From positions 1-64,000 of the IMG/VR virus record IMGVR_UViG_3300027973_000056: a stretch of DNA of 64,000 nucleotides. One strand, written 5' to 3'. This DNA comes from a virus. Below are positions 47,939-56,718 of this stretch, piece by piece; position 1 is the stretch's first letter; each line of letters begins with the position of its first letter. The notes under the pieces were generated by a model that was given only the letters and a program-made list of their open reading frames with translations, searched no databases and was not told where the DNA came from. Position numbers and translations under genes: made by a program.

Positions 47939-47953
47939 GAGATTATTTTTTAT

Positions 47954-47960
47954 ATAAATA
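47954..47960 (-). promoter_or_regulatory. TATTTAT late-promoter-like motif
   Basis: Reverse-strand TATTTAT 15 nt before the ATG at 47938. Confidence 0.45.
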
Positions 47961-47962
47961 GT

Positions 47963-48583
47963 CTAATCTTTTTTAACTTTAATTTTCCAATAAATCCCGC
48001 CATTAATATACGGTGTGAATTCTCCTGATATTCCGTCTGTAGTTCTATTTGCAACTCCAACACCTACTTGATATAAATGGTCTTTTTTAGTTTTTAATAT
48101 TAATCCCATCCCTAAAGAGTTAACCCAATCTTTTTGACTCCAAGAACCATCAACACCAATAAACATTTGATTTTTAATTGGTGGCAAAGGAGGAGCTGAT
48201 TCTCTAACAATTTTTGGTTTAATCGATGCCGACCATTCTCTGGATATTATTTTATTTTGAGAGATACTATCAGACAAGTATAGAAATCCTTGATTATTAT
48301 TCAACTTAATAGTGTCCATATTAATCATTTTAGCATAAAAATTTTTAAGAATTTCTGCGGTATCTACATGTACTAATGTTGGCACATAGATTGTAGTATC
48401 ATGATAAATGTCACTACCTTGAATATATTCAGGGTATGAAATTGTAATGGTATCATGAACCGATTCTCCAGGGATTTCTTTAACCACTTCTTTAATCACT
48501 GTACGATTGTCTCCGTCTAAAAAAAGCACCGCAACAATTAAAGCAAGAATTATAAAATGTCTAATGTCTAATATTTTTTTCAT
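47963..48583 (-). CDS. membrane-anchored protein with barrel-like C-terminus
   Basis: 206 residues. One N-terminal transmembrane segment (FIILALIVAVLFLDG), then VIKEVVKEIPGESVHDTITI, a periplasmic linker with a Pro-rich SAPPLPPIK, and a beta-rich C-terminal part (IGVDGSWSQKDWVNSLGMGL). Inner-membrane anchor plus envelope-spanning length could fit a spanin, but a connector in a secretion apparatus is equally possible. Last gene of the 54.4-48 kb unit, 4 nt after the previous one. Confidence 0.6.
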   Translation of the reverse strand: MKKILDIRHFIILALIVAVLFLDGDNRTVIKEVVKEIPGESVHDTITISYPEYIQGSDIYHDTTIYVPTLVHVDTAEILKNFYAKMINMDTIKLNNNQGFLYLSDSISQNKIISREWSASIKPKIVRESAPPLPPIKNQMFIGVDGSWSQKDWVNSLGMGLILKTKKDHLYQVGVGVANRTTDGISGEFTPYINGGIYWKIKVKKD

Positions 48584-48587
48584 AGTT

Positions 48588-49877
48588 TTACAGCATTAAT
48601 CTTGAACCAATCAAGAAGTTATTAAGAATCGGTGTCTCTTTTTGAGTAGACGCCGAAACTTTATAGTTTAGGCTTAAACCAAATCGTTTACTGATTTTAT
48701 AATCAAACGACGAACCAACTAAAAATCCAAATTGTCTATTAACTGTCGTTTCACCAGTTTTTGAATTCCAACTTAGTGGTGAATTCATAACAAATACTTG
48801 TGGAGATAAAACTATTTTTGGACTAACAGGGAATGGTTTAGTCCAAAACCCAACCACAGATGTTGAAAATGAAACATTAAAAATATCTCTCATCTCTCCT
48901 GTCTTTACATTAACCAACTCTTTATCTTGTAATAATAAAGTAATTGCACCTATATTATATCCATATGTTCCGTATTTTGGATTTGGTATAATGTGGGTAT
49001 ATCCAACAAGATTCATATAATTTCCGTCCAAATAAGCGGCAGTCATAGAATATGAATTAATAGATTCTAACTTACCATTTTTAAAATCCATTTTAGTATA
49101 TCCACCACTTAACGCAAATTGTTTTAATGTACTCCAAATCATACCATTTGCACTCCAACTTTCATTACCCGCCATTGAAGCTTTACTAACACCAAATGAC
49201 GCAATTACACTATACTTTAAATCAGGCCCTTGTGTTGTAGTTAAGTCCGATGCAAATAACATTGGGTTTGCACTAATCGCTTTCTTTTTTTCTTCTTTCT
49301 TTTTCTCGTCAGATTTTTTTTCTTCTTTCTTTTCTTCACTTTTACTCTCAGACTTACTTTCTGATTTGCTTTCTGAAGTTTCTCCTTTTGAATCTCCAGA
49401 CCCACCCTCCGATGAGGATGATTCCCCAGAAGATGATGACGATTGGGAGGATGACGATGAAGATGAAGAGGAGGGTTGAGGTTGTGAGGATGCCGATGAG
49501 CTTGCGGCCGAACCAGCTGCGGAACTTGCTGCCGATGATGCGGCTGAAGAAGCTGCCGCACTTGCCGCTGCAGATACTGCCTGAGTCACTGTTGTTGCTA
49601 CTGTTTGAGTTACTACTGTTGTTGATGGACATGGTGTTGCAAATATTGAATTAACCCATCTGTCTACTTCCCCACTTGCAAATTGAGAATATGTAAAAAT
49701 TTTAGAGGTTCCTCTAATAATAACTAATACTCCTGTTGTAGATTGAATCGGTATTGATACGACATAGGTCTTTAAATCACAAGGGTCCAGGTAGGTTTGA
49801 GTTACTACCTGTCCTTGCGACCTGTGGGTGAGGAAAACCACAAATAAGATACTTAATAATATTTTTAGACCTTTCAA
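48588..49877 (-). CDS. secreted Ser-rich protein with beta-barrel-like C-terminal half
   Basis: 429 residues. A Sec signal peptide (MKGLKILLSILFVVFLTHRSQ) ends at GQ. An N-terminal domain (about 25-90) is followed by an Ala/Ser tract, a Ser run, then Ser/Glu/Lys repeats (about 100-200; SESKSESKSEEKKEEKK). Residues about 205-429 are amphipathic beta strands (YSVIASFGVSKASMAG, ...) ending FLIGSRLML, compatible with an outer-membrane barrel. The low-complexity region may cross the periplasm or wall. Function unknown. Confidence 0.65.
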   Translation of the reverse strand: MKGLKILLSILFVVFLTHRSQGQVVTQTYLDPCDLKTYVVSIPIQSTTGVLVIIRGTSKIFTYSQFASGEVDRWVNSIFATPCPSTTVVTQTVATTVTQAVSAAASAAASSAASSAASSAAGSAASSSASSQPQPSSSSSSSSSQSSSSSGESSSSEGGSGDSKGETSESKSESKSESKSEEKKEEKKSDEKKKEEKKKAISANPMLFASDLTTTQGPDLKYSVIASFGVSKASMAGNESWSANGMIWSTLKQFALSGGYTKMDFKNGKLESINSYSMTAAYLDGNYMNLVGYTHIIPNPKYGTYGYNIGAITLLLQDKELVNVKTGEMRDIFNVSFSTSVVGFWTKPFPVSPKIVLSPQVFVMNSPLSWNSKTGETTVNRQFGFLVGSSFDYKISKRFGLSLNYKVSASTQKETPILNNFLIGSRLML

Positions 49878-49889
49878 TTATATTGTATC

Positions 49890-50606
49890 TTATTTGGTGT
49901 AAATTCCTTTTTTAATCATCCTATCTAAGATTCTAGCACAAGCAATATCAAGAGCTTTTTTAGTTGCAATTGATATTGTTGATTGATTGAATTTAACTGG
50001 GTCTACGGTTGCGTCTGATAATAAAGTTAGTTCTCTTGTTGTCTTTGCTTCACCTAATCCTGATGCTCCAAATACAACTCCTGTTTCTGCATTTGTGAAT
50101 CTTACTTGTAAACCAATACGGGTAACCATTAAATTTTTAACCCCATTTTGTAAATTAACGGTTTCATCTTCGGACACAGAATAATCGTAACACTCAATTG
50201 TTACAAAGTATTGTGCCAAGTTAATTTTACCTCTACCGTCTAATTTATTCTCAGAAATTCCTGCTTGTGATGCTTGGAATTGCTTAACCATTCTATTCTT
50301 AATTTCTGTTTTATCTTCTGTGAATTTAAAACGATTAAGATTTTCAAGGTATTCCATTGAAATATTTGCAACCCCTAACCCAACTCTTTTTTCTTTAAGT
50401 TCAGGATACATCTCATACATTTCGTCTGAGATTCCCGCCTTTAATATTTGTATTGGTATTTGTGGTCCATCGTAATCCAAAAACCGACTAATATCTATTG
50501 CGGTCTCAAAAGATGCTTTATATTGTTCTGTCTGAGTTTTACCTATAGTTTGGCCATAGGAAGCCATTGAGACTAAAAGTCCCGCCATTAATAATATCTT
50601 TTTCAT
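49890..50606 (-). CDS. CsgG-like secreted protein
   Basis: 238 residues. Signal peptide MKKILLMAGLLVSMASYGQT without a lipobox. The body has LGVANISMEYLENLNRFKF, SENKLDGRGKINLAQYFVTI and a C-terminal AARILDRMI-like helix (ARILDRMIKKG), a plan like CsgG/HfaB-type outer-membrane secretion proteins, in which short strands and helices surround a small alpha/beta core. The missing lipid anchor is atypical. If correct it could form an outer-membrane pore for the secreted proteins of this unit. Moderate confidence only. Confidence 0.55.
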   Translation of the reverse strand: MKKILLMAGLLVSMASYGQTIGKTQTEQYKASFETAIDISRFLDYDGPQIPIQILKAGISDEMYEMYPELKEKRVGLGVANISMEYLENLNRFKFTEDKTEIKNRMVKQFQASQAGISENKLDGRGKINLAQYFVTIECYDYSVSEDETVNLQNGVKNLMVTRIGLQVRFTNAETGVVFGASGLGEAKTTRELTLLSDATVDPVKFNQSTISIATKKALDIACARILDRMIKKGIYTK

Positions 50607-50613
50607 ATGTTGA

Positions 50614-50823
50614 TTAATATCTTTTAGGCCATCTCCAGTCTTTTTTTCTACTGTACAGACCTAATAATGTTCCTAACGTAAAGAACTGTATAATCCAAAG
50701 AGGTCCCATCCAATCTGTAGTTCTCATTTCGTTATCAAAATAGAACATAAATCCGATTAGATAGATGATTGATGAGCAAAACAAGATTACTTGTTCAAAC
50801 TCTTGATAGAATTTTTTAATCAT
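50614..50823 (-). CDS. two-helix membrane protein
   Basis: 69 residues. Two hydrophobic helices (VILFCSSIIYLIGFMFYF, PLWIIQFFTLGTLLGLY) and a basic C-terminus KKDWRWPKRY. Holin-like size and charge, but the secretion-operon context leaves the role open. Overlaps the upstream gene by one base. Confidence 0.6.
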   Translation of the reverse strand: MIKKFYQEFEQVILFCSSIIYLIGFMFYFDNEMRTTDWMGPLWIIQFFTLGTLLGLYSRKKDWRWPKRY

Positions 50824-51053
50824 TATTTCTTACCCCCTTCATACCAAATATTATCAGGATTGTCCTTGAACGTTCCGTCTATTTTCCATTCTATCTCATT
50901 TACAATGTTTCTTATTCTTTCGTCTTGACTTGTGAATTGTAAATAAAGAAAAAATACTTGTGTTGATAATGCGAACGCAAGCCATACTCCGACAAATCCC
51001 AAGTATGATTTGAACATTACATCACCGATTTTTTGAAAGTTAATTTTTTTCAT
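50823..51053 (-). CDS. single-pass membrane protein
   Basis: 76 residues. One helix (YLGFVGVWLAFALSTQVFFL), then an acidic, soluble tail (DERIRNIVNEIEWKIDG). No family recognised. Confidence 0.6.
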   Translation of the reverse strand: MKKINFQKIGDVMFKSYLGFVGVWLAFALSTQVFFLYLQFTSQDERIRNIVNEIEWKIDGTFKDNPDNIWYEGGKK

Positions 51054-51077
51054 TTTTCCTCAATTTTTATTTTTATT

Positions 51078-51395
51078 TTACCATTTTGGAGCTTCTTCCT
51101 TGAATTCGTCTCCTTCTTTTTTCTTAGGTTTAGGTGCCACTGTTGCAGGTGCACTAGATTTTTCTTTAATGATTATTGTTTTTCCGCCACCCGCAGCTTG
51201 TTGTTGAGTTTGAGTGTTATTGATGTTAATCACAGGTGCCGCTTGTTGTGTTGCAGGTTTTTCTTCCTCTCCACCAATTAGTTTAGTTGTAACCACACCA
51301 CCAGCACCTAATACGATAGTTGTGACCAATCCAATGATTGTTTTTTTAAGACCTGACCATGTACCGTCATTATGGTCTTGTGTTTCCTCTGACAT
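51078..51395 (-). CDS. membrane protein with disordered Ala/Gln/Pro/Lys tail
   Basis: 105 residues. A cytoplasmic acidic start (MSEETQDHNDGTW), one helix (TIIGLVTTIVLGAGGVVTT), then a low-complexity tail (PATQQAAPVININNTQTQQQ, PKPKKKEGDEFKEE). TonB-like or linker-type architecture; function unknown. Confidence 0.58.
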   Translation of the reverse strand: MSEETQDHNDGTWSGLKKTIIGLVTTIVLGAGGVVTTKLIGGEEEKPATQQAAPVININNTQTQQQAAGGGKTIIIKEKSSAPATVAPKPKKKEGDEFKEEAPKW

Positions 51396-51418
51396 AAAAT
51401 TTGTTTTTTATTTTTAGT

Positions 51419-51775
51419 TTATTTTATTATAATTGGGTACTTCACCTCTTTACCATTAATGTCGATAAAGATAAAATCGTAGTCCTTTTTAGGTAATCCT
51501 GACAAGTCATAAGTTTTTTGAGTTGTCAATTCATTAGCAGTGAACCCGTCTTTTTTAACTGGTTCTTCACTTCCAAAAGGAACGATTTGTACCGAATATT
51601 TTGAACCAACAGTTGTTTCAAAAACTGCCGTTACAATGTTATTAGTTTGATTTATTGATTTAATTGCCGTTGACGTTGACTTAACTCCTAAGTCAATTGT
51701 TACAGGTTCAGGTAATTCTATTTTTGTACAACCCGCCAATACGATTAAGACTAATGCGATAATTGTTTTTTTCAT
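51419..51775 (-). CDS. lipoprotein, 118 aa
   Basis: MKKTIIALVLIVLAGCTKIE: type II signal peptide with Cys16. A single beta-sandwich-like domain follows (VTIDLGVKSTSTAIKS, FIFIDINGKEVKYPIII). Follows the cohesin/dockerin-like gene by 1 nt, so it is co-expressed and may anchor the large protein. Confidence 0.7.
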   Translation of the reverse strand: MKKTIIALVLIVLAGCTKIELPEPVTIDLGVKSTSTAIKSINQTNNIVTAVFETTVGSKYSVQIVPFGSEEPVKKDGFTANELTTQKTYDLSGLPKKDYDFIFIDINGKEVKYPIIIK

Positions 51776-51776
51776 T

Positions 51777-53888
51777 TTAAAAATTTTTATATCCTGTTAA
51801 TTTTATTTGTGTGGTATTCAAGTTAATGCCTAATTGAGTTCCATTGGAACTACTAGCGTCCATTGTTGGAGAAACTTTAACAGATGTTAAAATATCAACA
51901 CCACTTCCTATTGTTGAAAACTTTAATTTGAATGGTGTTAAATTTCCCTTAATTGAAATTTTATTATTTTGGTCAATTGCTCCGAATTTAACTTTACCTT
52001 CTTTTGAATTAACAAAAATGTACCAAGAATTTGGAACCTCTGATTTTAGTTCTTCAAATTTGATTTTTGAATTGTCATAATTAAATTCAAATTGTAATCC
52101 TCCCACACTATTTCCATTTGTATTAAGTGTTATAGGTATTTCAACGTTATTTGACGTTACAGTTACATTAGATAGATTAATATCGATAGATGAAATTTCA
52201 TTTGGTGTATTAATAAATGATGTTGATTGTGTTGCCATAGTTCTAAATGCGGTATTAGTCATTAAACTATTTACAGCATTTGTTTGAATAGTACTTGTAC
52301 CATTTATACTAGTTACAACTTGTGAAGAATGTGAACGATTTACATCTCCCCATAAAAGGTATTTTAAATCAACAATTTCATTTGTTCCTAATACACCTGT
52401 TTTAACATATGTTCTAGGATATGTAATATCTTTCCAATTTGCGGATGTTACTGAACCCCATGAATTAGAAGGATTTGTATTAAATGTAAATTCAGCTTTA
52501 ATACCATAATCGTTATTACCTGAACTTCTTATGTAAGGGGTAAATGTTGAAGTTGACACTGTTGTAAAGCTTGATGGTACTTTGTAGAAAGCCCAGTTAG
52601 CATCTTTACTAACAAATTCAACAGGTCCTGAATACAAGTCAAATAATTGTAAACTTTTAATATCTTCAGGTAATATATTTAACCCGTTAAATTCTCTCAA
52701 ATCAATATATACTCTTGACTGACCTGAACCATATCCGTCAACATTAACAACACACCATTCAACTTGACCTGCGACACTTGTTGCGTCTGTTGTTCTCCAA
52801 GTAGGTAAACTCATATAACCATTACTGCCCATAACATATCCTGTTGGTACAGTTACAAGTGTGTCTAATCCAACAACCTGAGCCAATAATCTTGGTAGGT
52901 CTCCTCCATCTATGATTTTATTTCTGTTTATGTCGGCCGCGTATAAAGATTGACCCGTTTTTAAAATTTGACCGTTACTACCATCTAATCCCATTGATGT
53001 AAATTCACCTTGTGCTGTAGTAAAATCTGATATTGTGATTGCTCCGTTATATATCGCATTTGTTTTATCTATGTTGTGCATTACAGTCACTTCATAAATT
53101 TTATTTTCAGATAATAATGATTGATTAATATCTACATTACCATTAGATAAAACATTGAATAATTGTCCAGTATTACTAACAGTATCTCTAAAAGAAACTT
53201 TAACATCTGATATTGCAAGTAAATTAGAACTAATATCAACTTTAGCGGTTAAAAGTTTGCCTGTATTTTGGTTCATTATAACCTCAGTTGATAATGGGGT
53301 GTCCATAAATGTTGCAACTCCGATACCTTGAGCGTTCCATCCAGCAACAAAGTTTAATTTAACAGGATTAAACGAATTTGATGTTGACGCAGCCTTTAAT
53401 CTAAACCTTACAATTAACATTCTATCATAAGATGTGTATGGCATTGATGAAGTTGTTGCCCAAGTTATTGTAGCCCTAAGAATTGCATTAGACCCAGTAG
53501 GGTTATATACGTAAGTTGCGTTAGCCGTATATCTTTGAGTGCCGTTTGTGTAAGTACTATTTCCCCCATAAGAATAATTCGGGTAATTCTGCCATGATAG
53601 TTGTATATTAGAACCTGATGGAAGTATTCCTCCGTTTCCACCTGTACCTGTATGGTTAATTGAAACTACCTCAAAGTTTGTTTGGTCATATTGGAAATCA
53701 AACATTAACTGCCTTGTAACCGCATCACTATTACCATTTGCATGGACTATAACATCAAATTGGTCTCCTCTATCAATAACTCCACCGTTAATATCGGTAA
53801 GAACTCTTGTGTCAGGGAACTTAAATTTAATTTGACTAAATGATGTTAAGGACAATAGTAAAAGTCCTATTGTTAAAAGTTTTTTCAT
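51777..53888 (-). CDS. large secreted cohesin/dockerin-like protein
   Basis: 703 residues. Signal peptide MKKLLTIGLLLLSLTSFSQ. Residues about 20-185 and 575-690 look like cohesin-type beta sandwiches (DQFDVIVHANGNSDAV, LMFDFQYDQTNFEVV; NVEIPITLNTNGNSVG, LQFEFNYDNSKIKFEEL). About 315-335 has a dockerin-like Ca-binding helix (YAADINRNKIIDGGDLPRLL), and about 520 WGDVNRSH a second partial one. Cohesin and dockerin pairs assemble extracellular complexes. In a phage this may form a surface or adhesive structure made in infected cells. A self-association role is inferred. Confidence 0.68.
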   Translation of the reverse strand: MKKLLTIGLLLLSLTSFSQIKFKFPDTRVLTDINGGVIDRGDQFDVIVHANGNSDAVTRQLMFDFQYDQTNFEVVSINHTGTGGNGGILPSGSNIQLSWQNYPNYSYGGNSTYTNGTQRYTANATYVYNPTGSNAILRATITWATTSSMPYTSYDRMLIVRFRLKAASTSNSFNPVKLNFVAGWNAQGIGVATFMDTPLSTEVIMNQNTGKLLTAKVDISSNLLAISDVKVSFRDTVSNTGQLFNVLSNGNVDINQSLLSENKIYEVTVMHNIDKTNAIYNGAITISDFTTAQGEFTSMGLDGSNGQILKTGQSLYAADINRNKIIDGGDLPRLLAQVVGLDTLVTVPTGYVMGSNGYMSLPTWRTTDATSVAGQVEWCVVNVDGYGSGQSRVYIDLREFNGLNILPEDIKSLQLFDLYSGPVEFVSKDANWAFYKVPSSFTTVSTSTFTPYIRSSGNNDYGIKAEFTFNTNPSNSWGSVTSANWKDITYPRTYVKTGVLGTNEIVDLKYLLWGDVNRSHSSQVVTSINGTSTIQTNAVNSLMTNTAFRTMATQSTSFINTPNEISSIDINLSNVTVTSNNVEIPITLNTNGNSVGGLQFEFNYDNSKIKFEELKSEVPNSWYIFVNSKEGKVKFGAIDQNNKISIKGNLTPFKLKFSTIGSGVDILTSVKVSPTMDASSSNGTQLGINLNTTQIKLTGYKNF

Positions 53889-53889
53889 T

Positions 53890-54381
53890 TTATTTTATTT
53901 CAAATAATTTATTTACCAATTTGTTACTAGATTTTTTTAACGCATTACTTAATGATTGCTGGTTAAAATTACCACCATTATCAATCGCCAATGTTGACAT
54001 TGATATTTCTGAAGATTCCTCTTCAACAATAACTTCTTTGATTTTTTTACCGTCGTGTTTTAAAATTCCTTTAAGTCGGATTACAACGGATTCTGCGTCC
54101 TTGTGAAAAACAGAAAGATTTGATTTGGTTTTTAATACATCTAAATAAATGATGTCAATTGTAACTTTATCCTTTGATTCTGGATTAAGTTCAAAATCTT
54201 TCTCTTGTAAAAATTCTTCTACTACGTTTTTTACACCAAACTCAAGGTTACGGTTACCCGCAAGGTTTCCTATTTGAATCTTGTTAGAAACAGATTCAAC
54301 CCATATTTCTTTTGTTTGGTCTAAATTGTTTGATGATAGAGTGAGCATTCCGCACACTACTAGTAGTAGAAGTTTGTTCAT
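53890..54381 (-). CDS. secreted protein, LptE/CsgG-partner-like
   Basis: 163 residues. Signal peptide MNKLLLLVVCGMLTLSSNN (the Cys11 is inside the hydrophobic core, so lipidation is unlikely). The mature alpha/beta domain (VKNVVEEFLQEKDFELNP, VTIDIIYLDVLKTKSN, SLSNALKKSSNKLVNKLFEI) resembles periplasmic outer-membrane assembly factors. First gene of the secreted run; TATTTAT lies 22 nt upstream. Confidence 0.58.
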   Translation of the reverse strand: MNKLLLLVVCGMLTLSSNNLDQTKEIWVESVSNKIQIGNLAGNRNLEFGVKNVVEEFLQEKDFELNPESKDKVTIDIIYLDVLKTKSNLSVFHKDAESVVIRLKGILKHDGKKIKEVIVEEESSEISMSTLAIDNGGNFNQQSLSNALKKSSNKLVNKLFEIK

Positions 54382-54403
54382 TTTAATTAGTATCTTGGTA
54401 TCT

Positions 54404-54430
54404 ATAAATACTAACTAACTGCCTATTTAT
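54404..54430. promoter_or_regulatory. divergent TATTTAT late-promoter-like pair
   Basis: ATAAATA (54404-54410, minus direction) and TATTTAT (54424-54430, plus direction) separated by 13 nt; they face the secreted-protein run and the PPK2 gene. Confidence 0.5.
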
Positions 54431-54448
54431 TACTAAAGATTTAAAATT

Positions 54449-55552
54449 ATGTCGGTCCTTAATGAAGAATTAGATAAAATATTGTCGGTAATGAAAATAG
54501 TTTCAGAGCAGGAAGATTCAAATGAACAAATGAATGTTAATTTGAAAAAAACTGTGGAAGTATTAAAATATCTTAGATTATATTCTAAAAATATTGAAAA
54601 AATGTTGGTGGAAATCAGCGTCATGGGTACATCTCAAATTATAGATTTTCATTTATTAGAAAGAGGTCTTAAAACAGTATTACTTAAAAAAGGAGATAAA
54701 AAGAAAAACGTTGAAGAATATTTTAATAAAATTATTTCATCATTAAAATTAAGAGATAAATCAGGATATGGTCCTGATTCAGATGATGATTATGGATTTG
54801 AAGTTGAGGAACCTTCTATTGTACCTAAAAAGGTATATAGAAAAGAAATATTTGAATTACAAGTAGAGCTATTAAAAATGCAAGAATGGTTGAAAGAATC
54901 AAATAGAACCGTAATTATCGTGTTTGAAGGTAGAGATTCTGCGGGTAAAGGAAGTACAATTAAAAAATTTACAGAAAATCTTAATCCAAGATATTATAAT
55001 ATTATCGCATTAGGAGTCCCAACTCCTGAAGATAGACAAGATTGGTGGAACAGATATAAAAAAGAAATTAAACCAGGAATGATTAATCTATTTGACAGAA
55101 GTTGGTATAATAGAGGTTTAGTTGAGCCAGTAATGGGGTATGGTAGTCCTGAAGAATATGAAGATTTTATGAAGAATGTAGAAGGATTTGAAATGGATTT
55201 GGTTAAAGAAGGAGATTACCTTTTTAAATTATGGTTTTCAATTGACAAAGGAACACAAAAAAGAAGATTTGATATTAGACAACAATCTCCATTAAAATAT
55301 TGGAAATATTCGCCAAACGATTCTAAAATGCAAGATTTATGGGATAGATTTACAGAATTTAAAGAAAAACTATTCGATAAAACTTCTACAATTAATCACC
55401 CATGGGTTATTGTTGACGCTGAAGACAAAAGAGTTTCAGGTTTAAACGCAATTAGATATATTCTACAAAATTTACCTTATAAAGGTAAAGACGAGAAGGT
55501 TTTAGACAAATCTTACCCTGAAGCATTAGCAGTTTTAAGACCAAAATCATAA
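54449..55552 (+). CDS. tagged polyphosphate kinase 2 (PPK2)
   Basis: 367 residues. The catalytic domain (about 145-345) has VFEGRDSAGKGSTIKKFTEN (Walker A near 161), FDRSWYNRGLVEPVMG (Walker B and lid Arg), and WKYSPNDSKMQDLWDRF. It transfers phosphate between polyphosphate and nucleotides. The N-terminus (MSVLNEELDKILSVMKIVSE then Q) is the shared leader, followed by about 100 helical residues absent from typical bacterial PPK2. A leader on a metabolic enzyme suggests injection with DNA to make nucleotides from host polyphosphate at once (inference). Confidence 0.88.
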   Translation: MSVLNEELDKILSVMKIVSEQEDSNEQMNVNLKKTVEVLKYLRLYSKNIEKMLVEISVMGTSQIIDFHLLERGLKTVLLKKGDKKKNVEEYFNKIISSLKLRDKSGYGPDSDDDYGFEVEEPSIVPKKVYRKEIFELQVELLKMQEWLKESNRTVIIVFEGRDSAGKGSTIKKFTENLNPRYYNIIALGVPTPEDRQDWWNRYKKEIKPGMINLFDRSWYNRGLVEPVMGYGSPEEYEDFMKNVEGFEMDLVKEGDYLFKLWFSIDKGTQKRRFDIRQQSPLKYWKYSPNDSKMQDLWDRFTEFKEKLFDKTSTINHPWVIVDAEDKRVSGLNAIRYILQNLPYKGKDEKVLDKSYPEALAVLRPKS

Positions 55553-55580
55553 TAAATTAAGCAATCTTTTAATTAAAAAG

Positions 55581-55587
55581 TATTTAT
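55581..55587 (+). promoter_or_regulatory. TATTTAT late-promoter-like motif
   Basis: TATTTAT 20 nt before the endolysin ATG. Confidence 0.45.
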
Positions 55588-55607
55588 AGTAATAAACTTA
55601 AATTACT

Positions 55608-56444
55608 ATGATACTAAAAATTGGCTCTTCAGGAGAAGACGTAAAAAAACTCCAATCAAAATTAGGTTTGAACGCTGATGGCGTATTTGGACCAGGAACT
55701 GAAACTGCCGTTAAAAAATGGCAAATAGATAATGATTTAGCCGCTGACGGAATTGTTGGTGAAGGAACTTGGGGTAAAATGTTCCCACAACAATTAATTA
55801 CCGAACCAGCTCCTGTTAAATCATCAACTCCATCAGGTAGTGGATTTAAATTAGAGAATCTAAAAGGTCACATACCTGATTCAGTAATTGCTCAAATTCC
55901 TGATACCGCTAAAAAGTTTAACATAACAACACCATTAAGATTAGCACACTTTTTAGCTCAGTGTGGACACGAATCAGGTGGTTTTAAAGCAGTACAGGAA
56001 AATTTAAACTATTCTGCAACTGGTCTTAAAGGTACTTTTTCAAAATACTTTAAAGAGGCTGGTTTGGCGGAATCATATCAAAGAAATCCACAAAAAATTG
56101 CAAGTCGAGTTTATGGTGGAAGAATGGGTAATGGTCCTGAGTCTACTGGAGATGGATATAAATTCCGTGGAAGAGGTTACATTCAATTAACAGGAAAAGA
56201 CAATTATACAAACTTTGCCAAATTTATCGGTGAAGACACAATTGCTAATCCTGATTTAGTTGCAACAAAATATCCATTAGCATCAGCAGCGTTTTTTTTC
56301 GATTCAAATAAACTTTGGTCTATTTGTGATAAAGGGGCTGATGTCGCAACAGTAACTGCTGTAACTAAAAGAGTTAATGGTGGAACTATAGGCTTACCTG
56401 ATAGAATTAAGCACTTCCAAGAATATTATCATTTACTATCATAA
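55608..56444 (+). CDS. GH19 endolysin with peptidoglycan-binding domain
   Basis: 278 residues. Residues 1-60 are a PG_binding_1 domain (SGEDVKKLQSKLGLNADGVF, GTWGKMFP). Residues about 90-278 are a GH19-like lysozyme: LAQCGHESGGFKAVQENLNY contains the catalytic Glu, GDGYKFRGRGYIQLTGKDNY the substrate cleft, and NGGTIGLPDRIKHFQEYY the end. No signal peptide, so a holin or another route is required. Hydrolyses the glycan strands for lysis. It has no virion tag. Confidence 0.9.
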   Translation: MILKIGSSGEDVKKLQSKLGLNADGVFGPGTETAVKKWQIDNDLAADGIVGEGTWGKMFPQQLITEPAPVKSSTPSGSGFKLENLKGHIPDSVIAQIPDTAKKFNITTPLRLAHFLAQCGHESGGFKAVQENLNYSATGLKGTFSKYFKEAGLAESYQRNPQKIASRVYGGRMGNGPESTGDGYKFRGRGYIQLTGKDNYTNFAKFIGEDTIANPDLVATKYPLASAAFFFDSNKLWSICDKGADVATVTAVTKRVNGGTIGLPDRIKHFQEYYHLLS

Positions 56445-56487
56445 TTTTGTAATTAATAGAATTAATACTATTTTTGAAAAAGAAATT

Positions 56488-56718
56488 ATGTTAATAAAAG
56501 CGAGTATTGCAAAAGCAATTTATGATTTTGAGTGGGTTTTAAGAGTATTAGAATCTTCAAGAGACGAAAGTCATATGGACTGTACATTGAAGTGCTTTTA
56601 TTTGTGGGAAAAAAAATATTCTAGTTCAAAAGAAAAAAAATTAATCATAAAATTAAAAAGTAATTTTTGGGTTTTATTTAAAAATAAAAACATACATGTC
56701 AGACCATATATCATATAA
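56488..56718 (+). CDS. hypothetical basic protein, 76 aa
   Basis: MLIKASIAKAIYDFEWVLRV, then a Lys/Ser-rich helical region and hydrophobic end. Overlaps the start of the next gene by 23 nt. Low complexity makes it uncertain. Confidence 0.45.
   Translation: MLIKASIAKAIYDFEWVLRVLESSRDESHMDCTLKCFYLWEKKYSSSKEKKLIIKLKSNFWVLFKNKNIHVRPYII

Noticed and set aside
49241-49654. Open frames in both directions with Arg/His/Lys-rich or Met/Arg-rich products
   Set aside because: They are frameshifted or antisense readings of the Ser/Glu/Lys low-complexity part of 48588-49877.
50614-50823. Holin of the lysis cassette
   Set aside because: Two-helix shape fits, but it lies inside the secreted-protein operon far from the endolysin; the 61383 gene is a better candidate.
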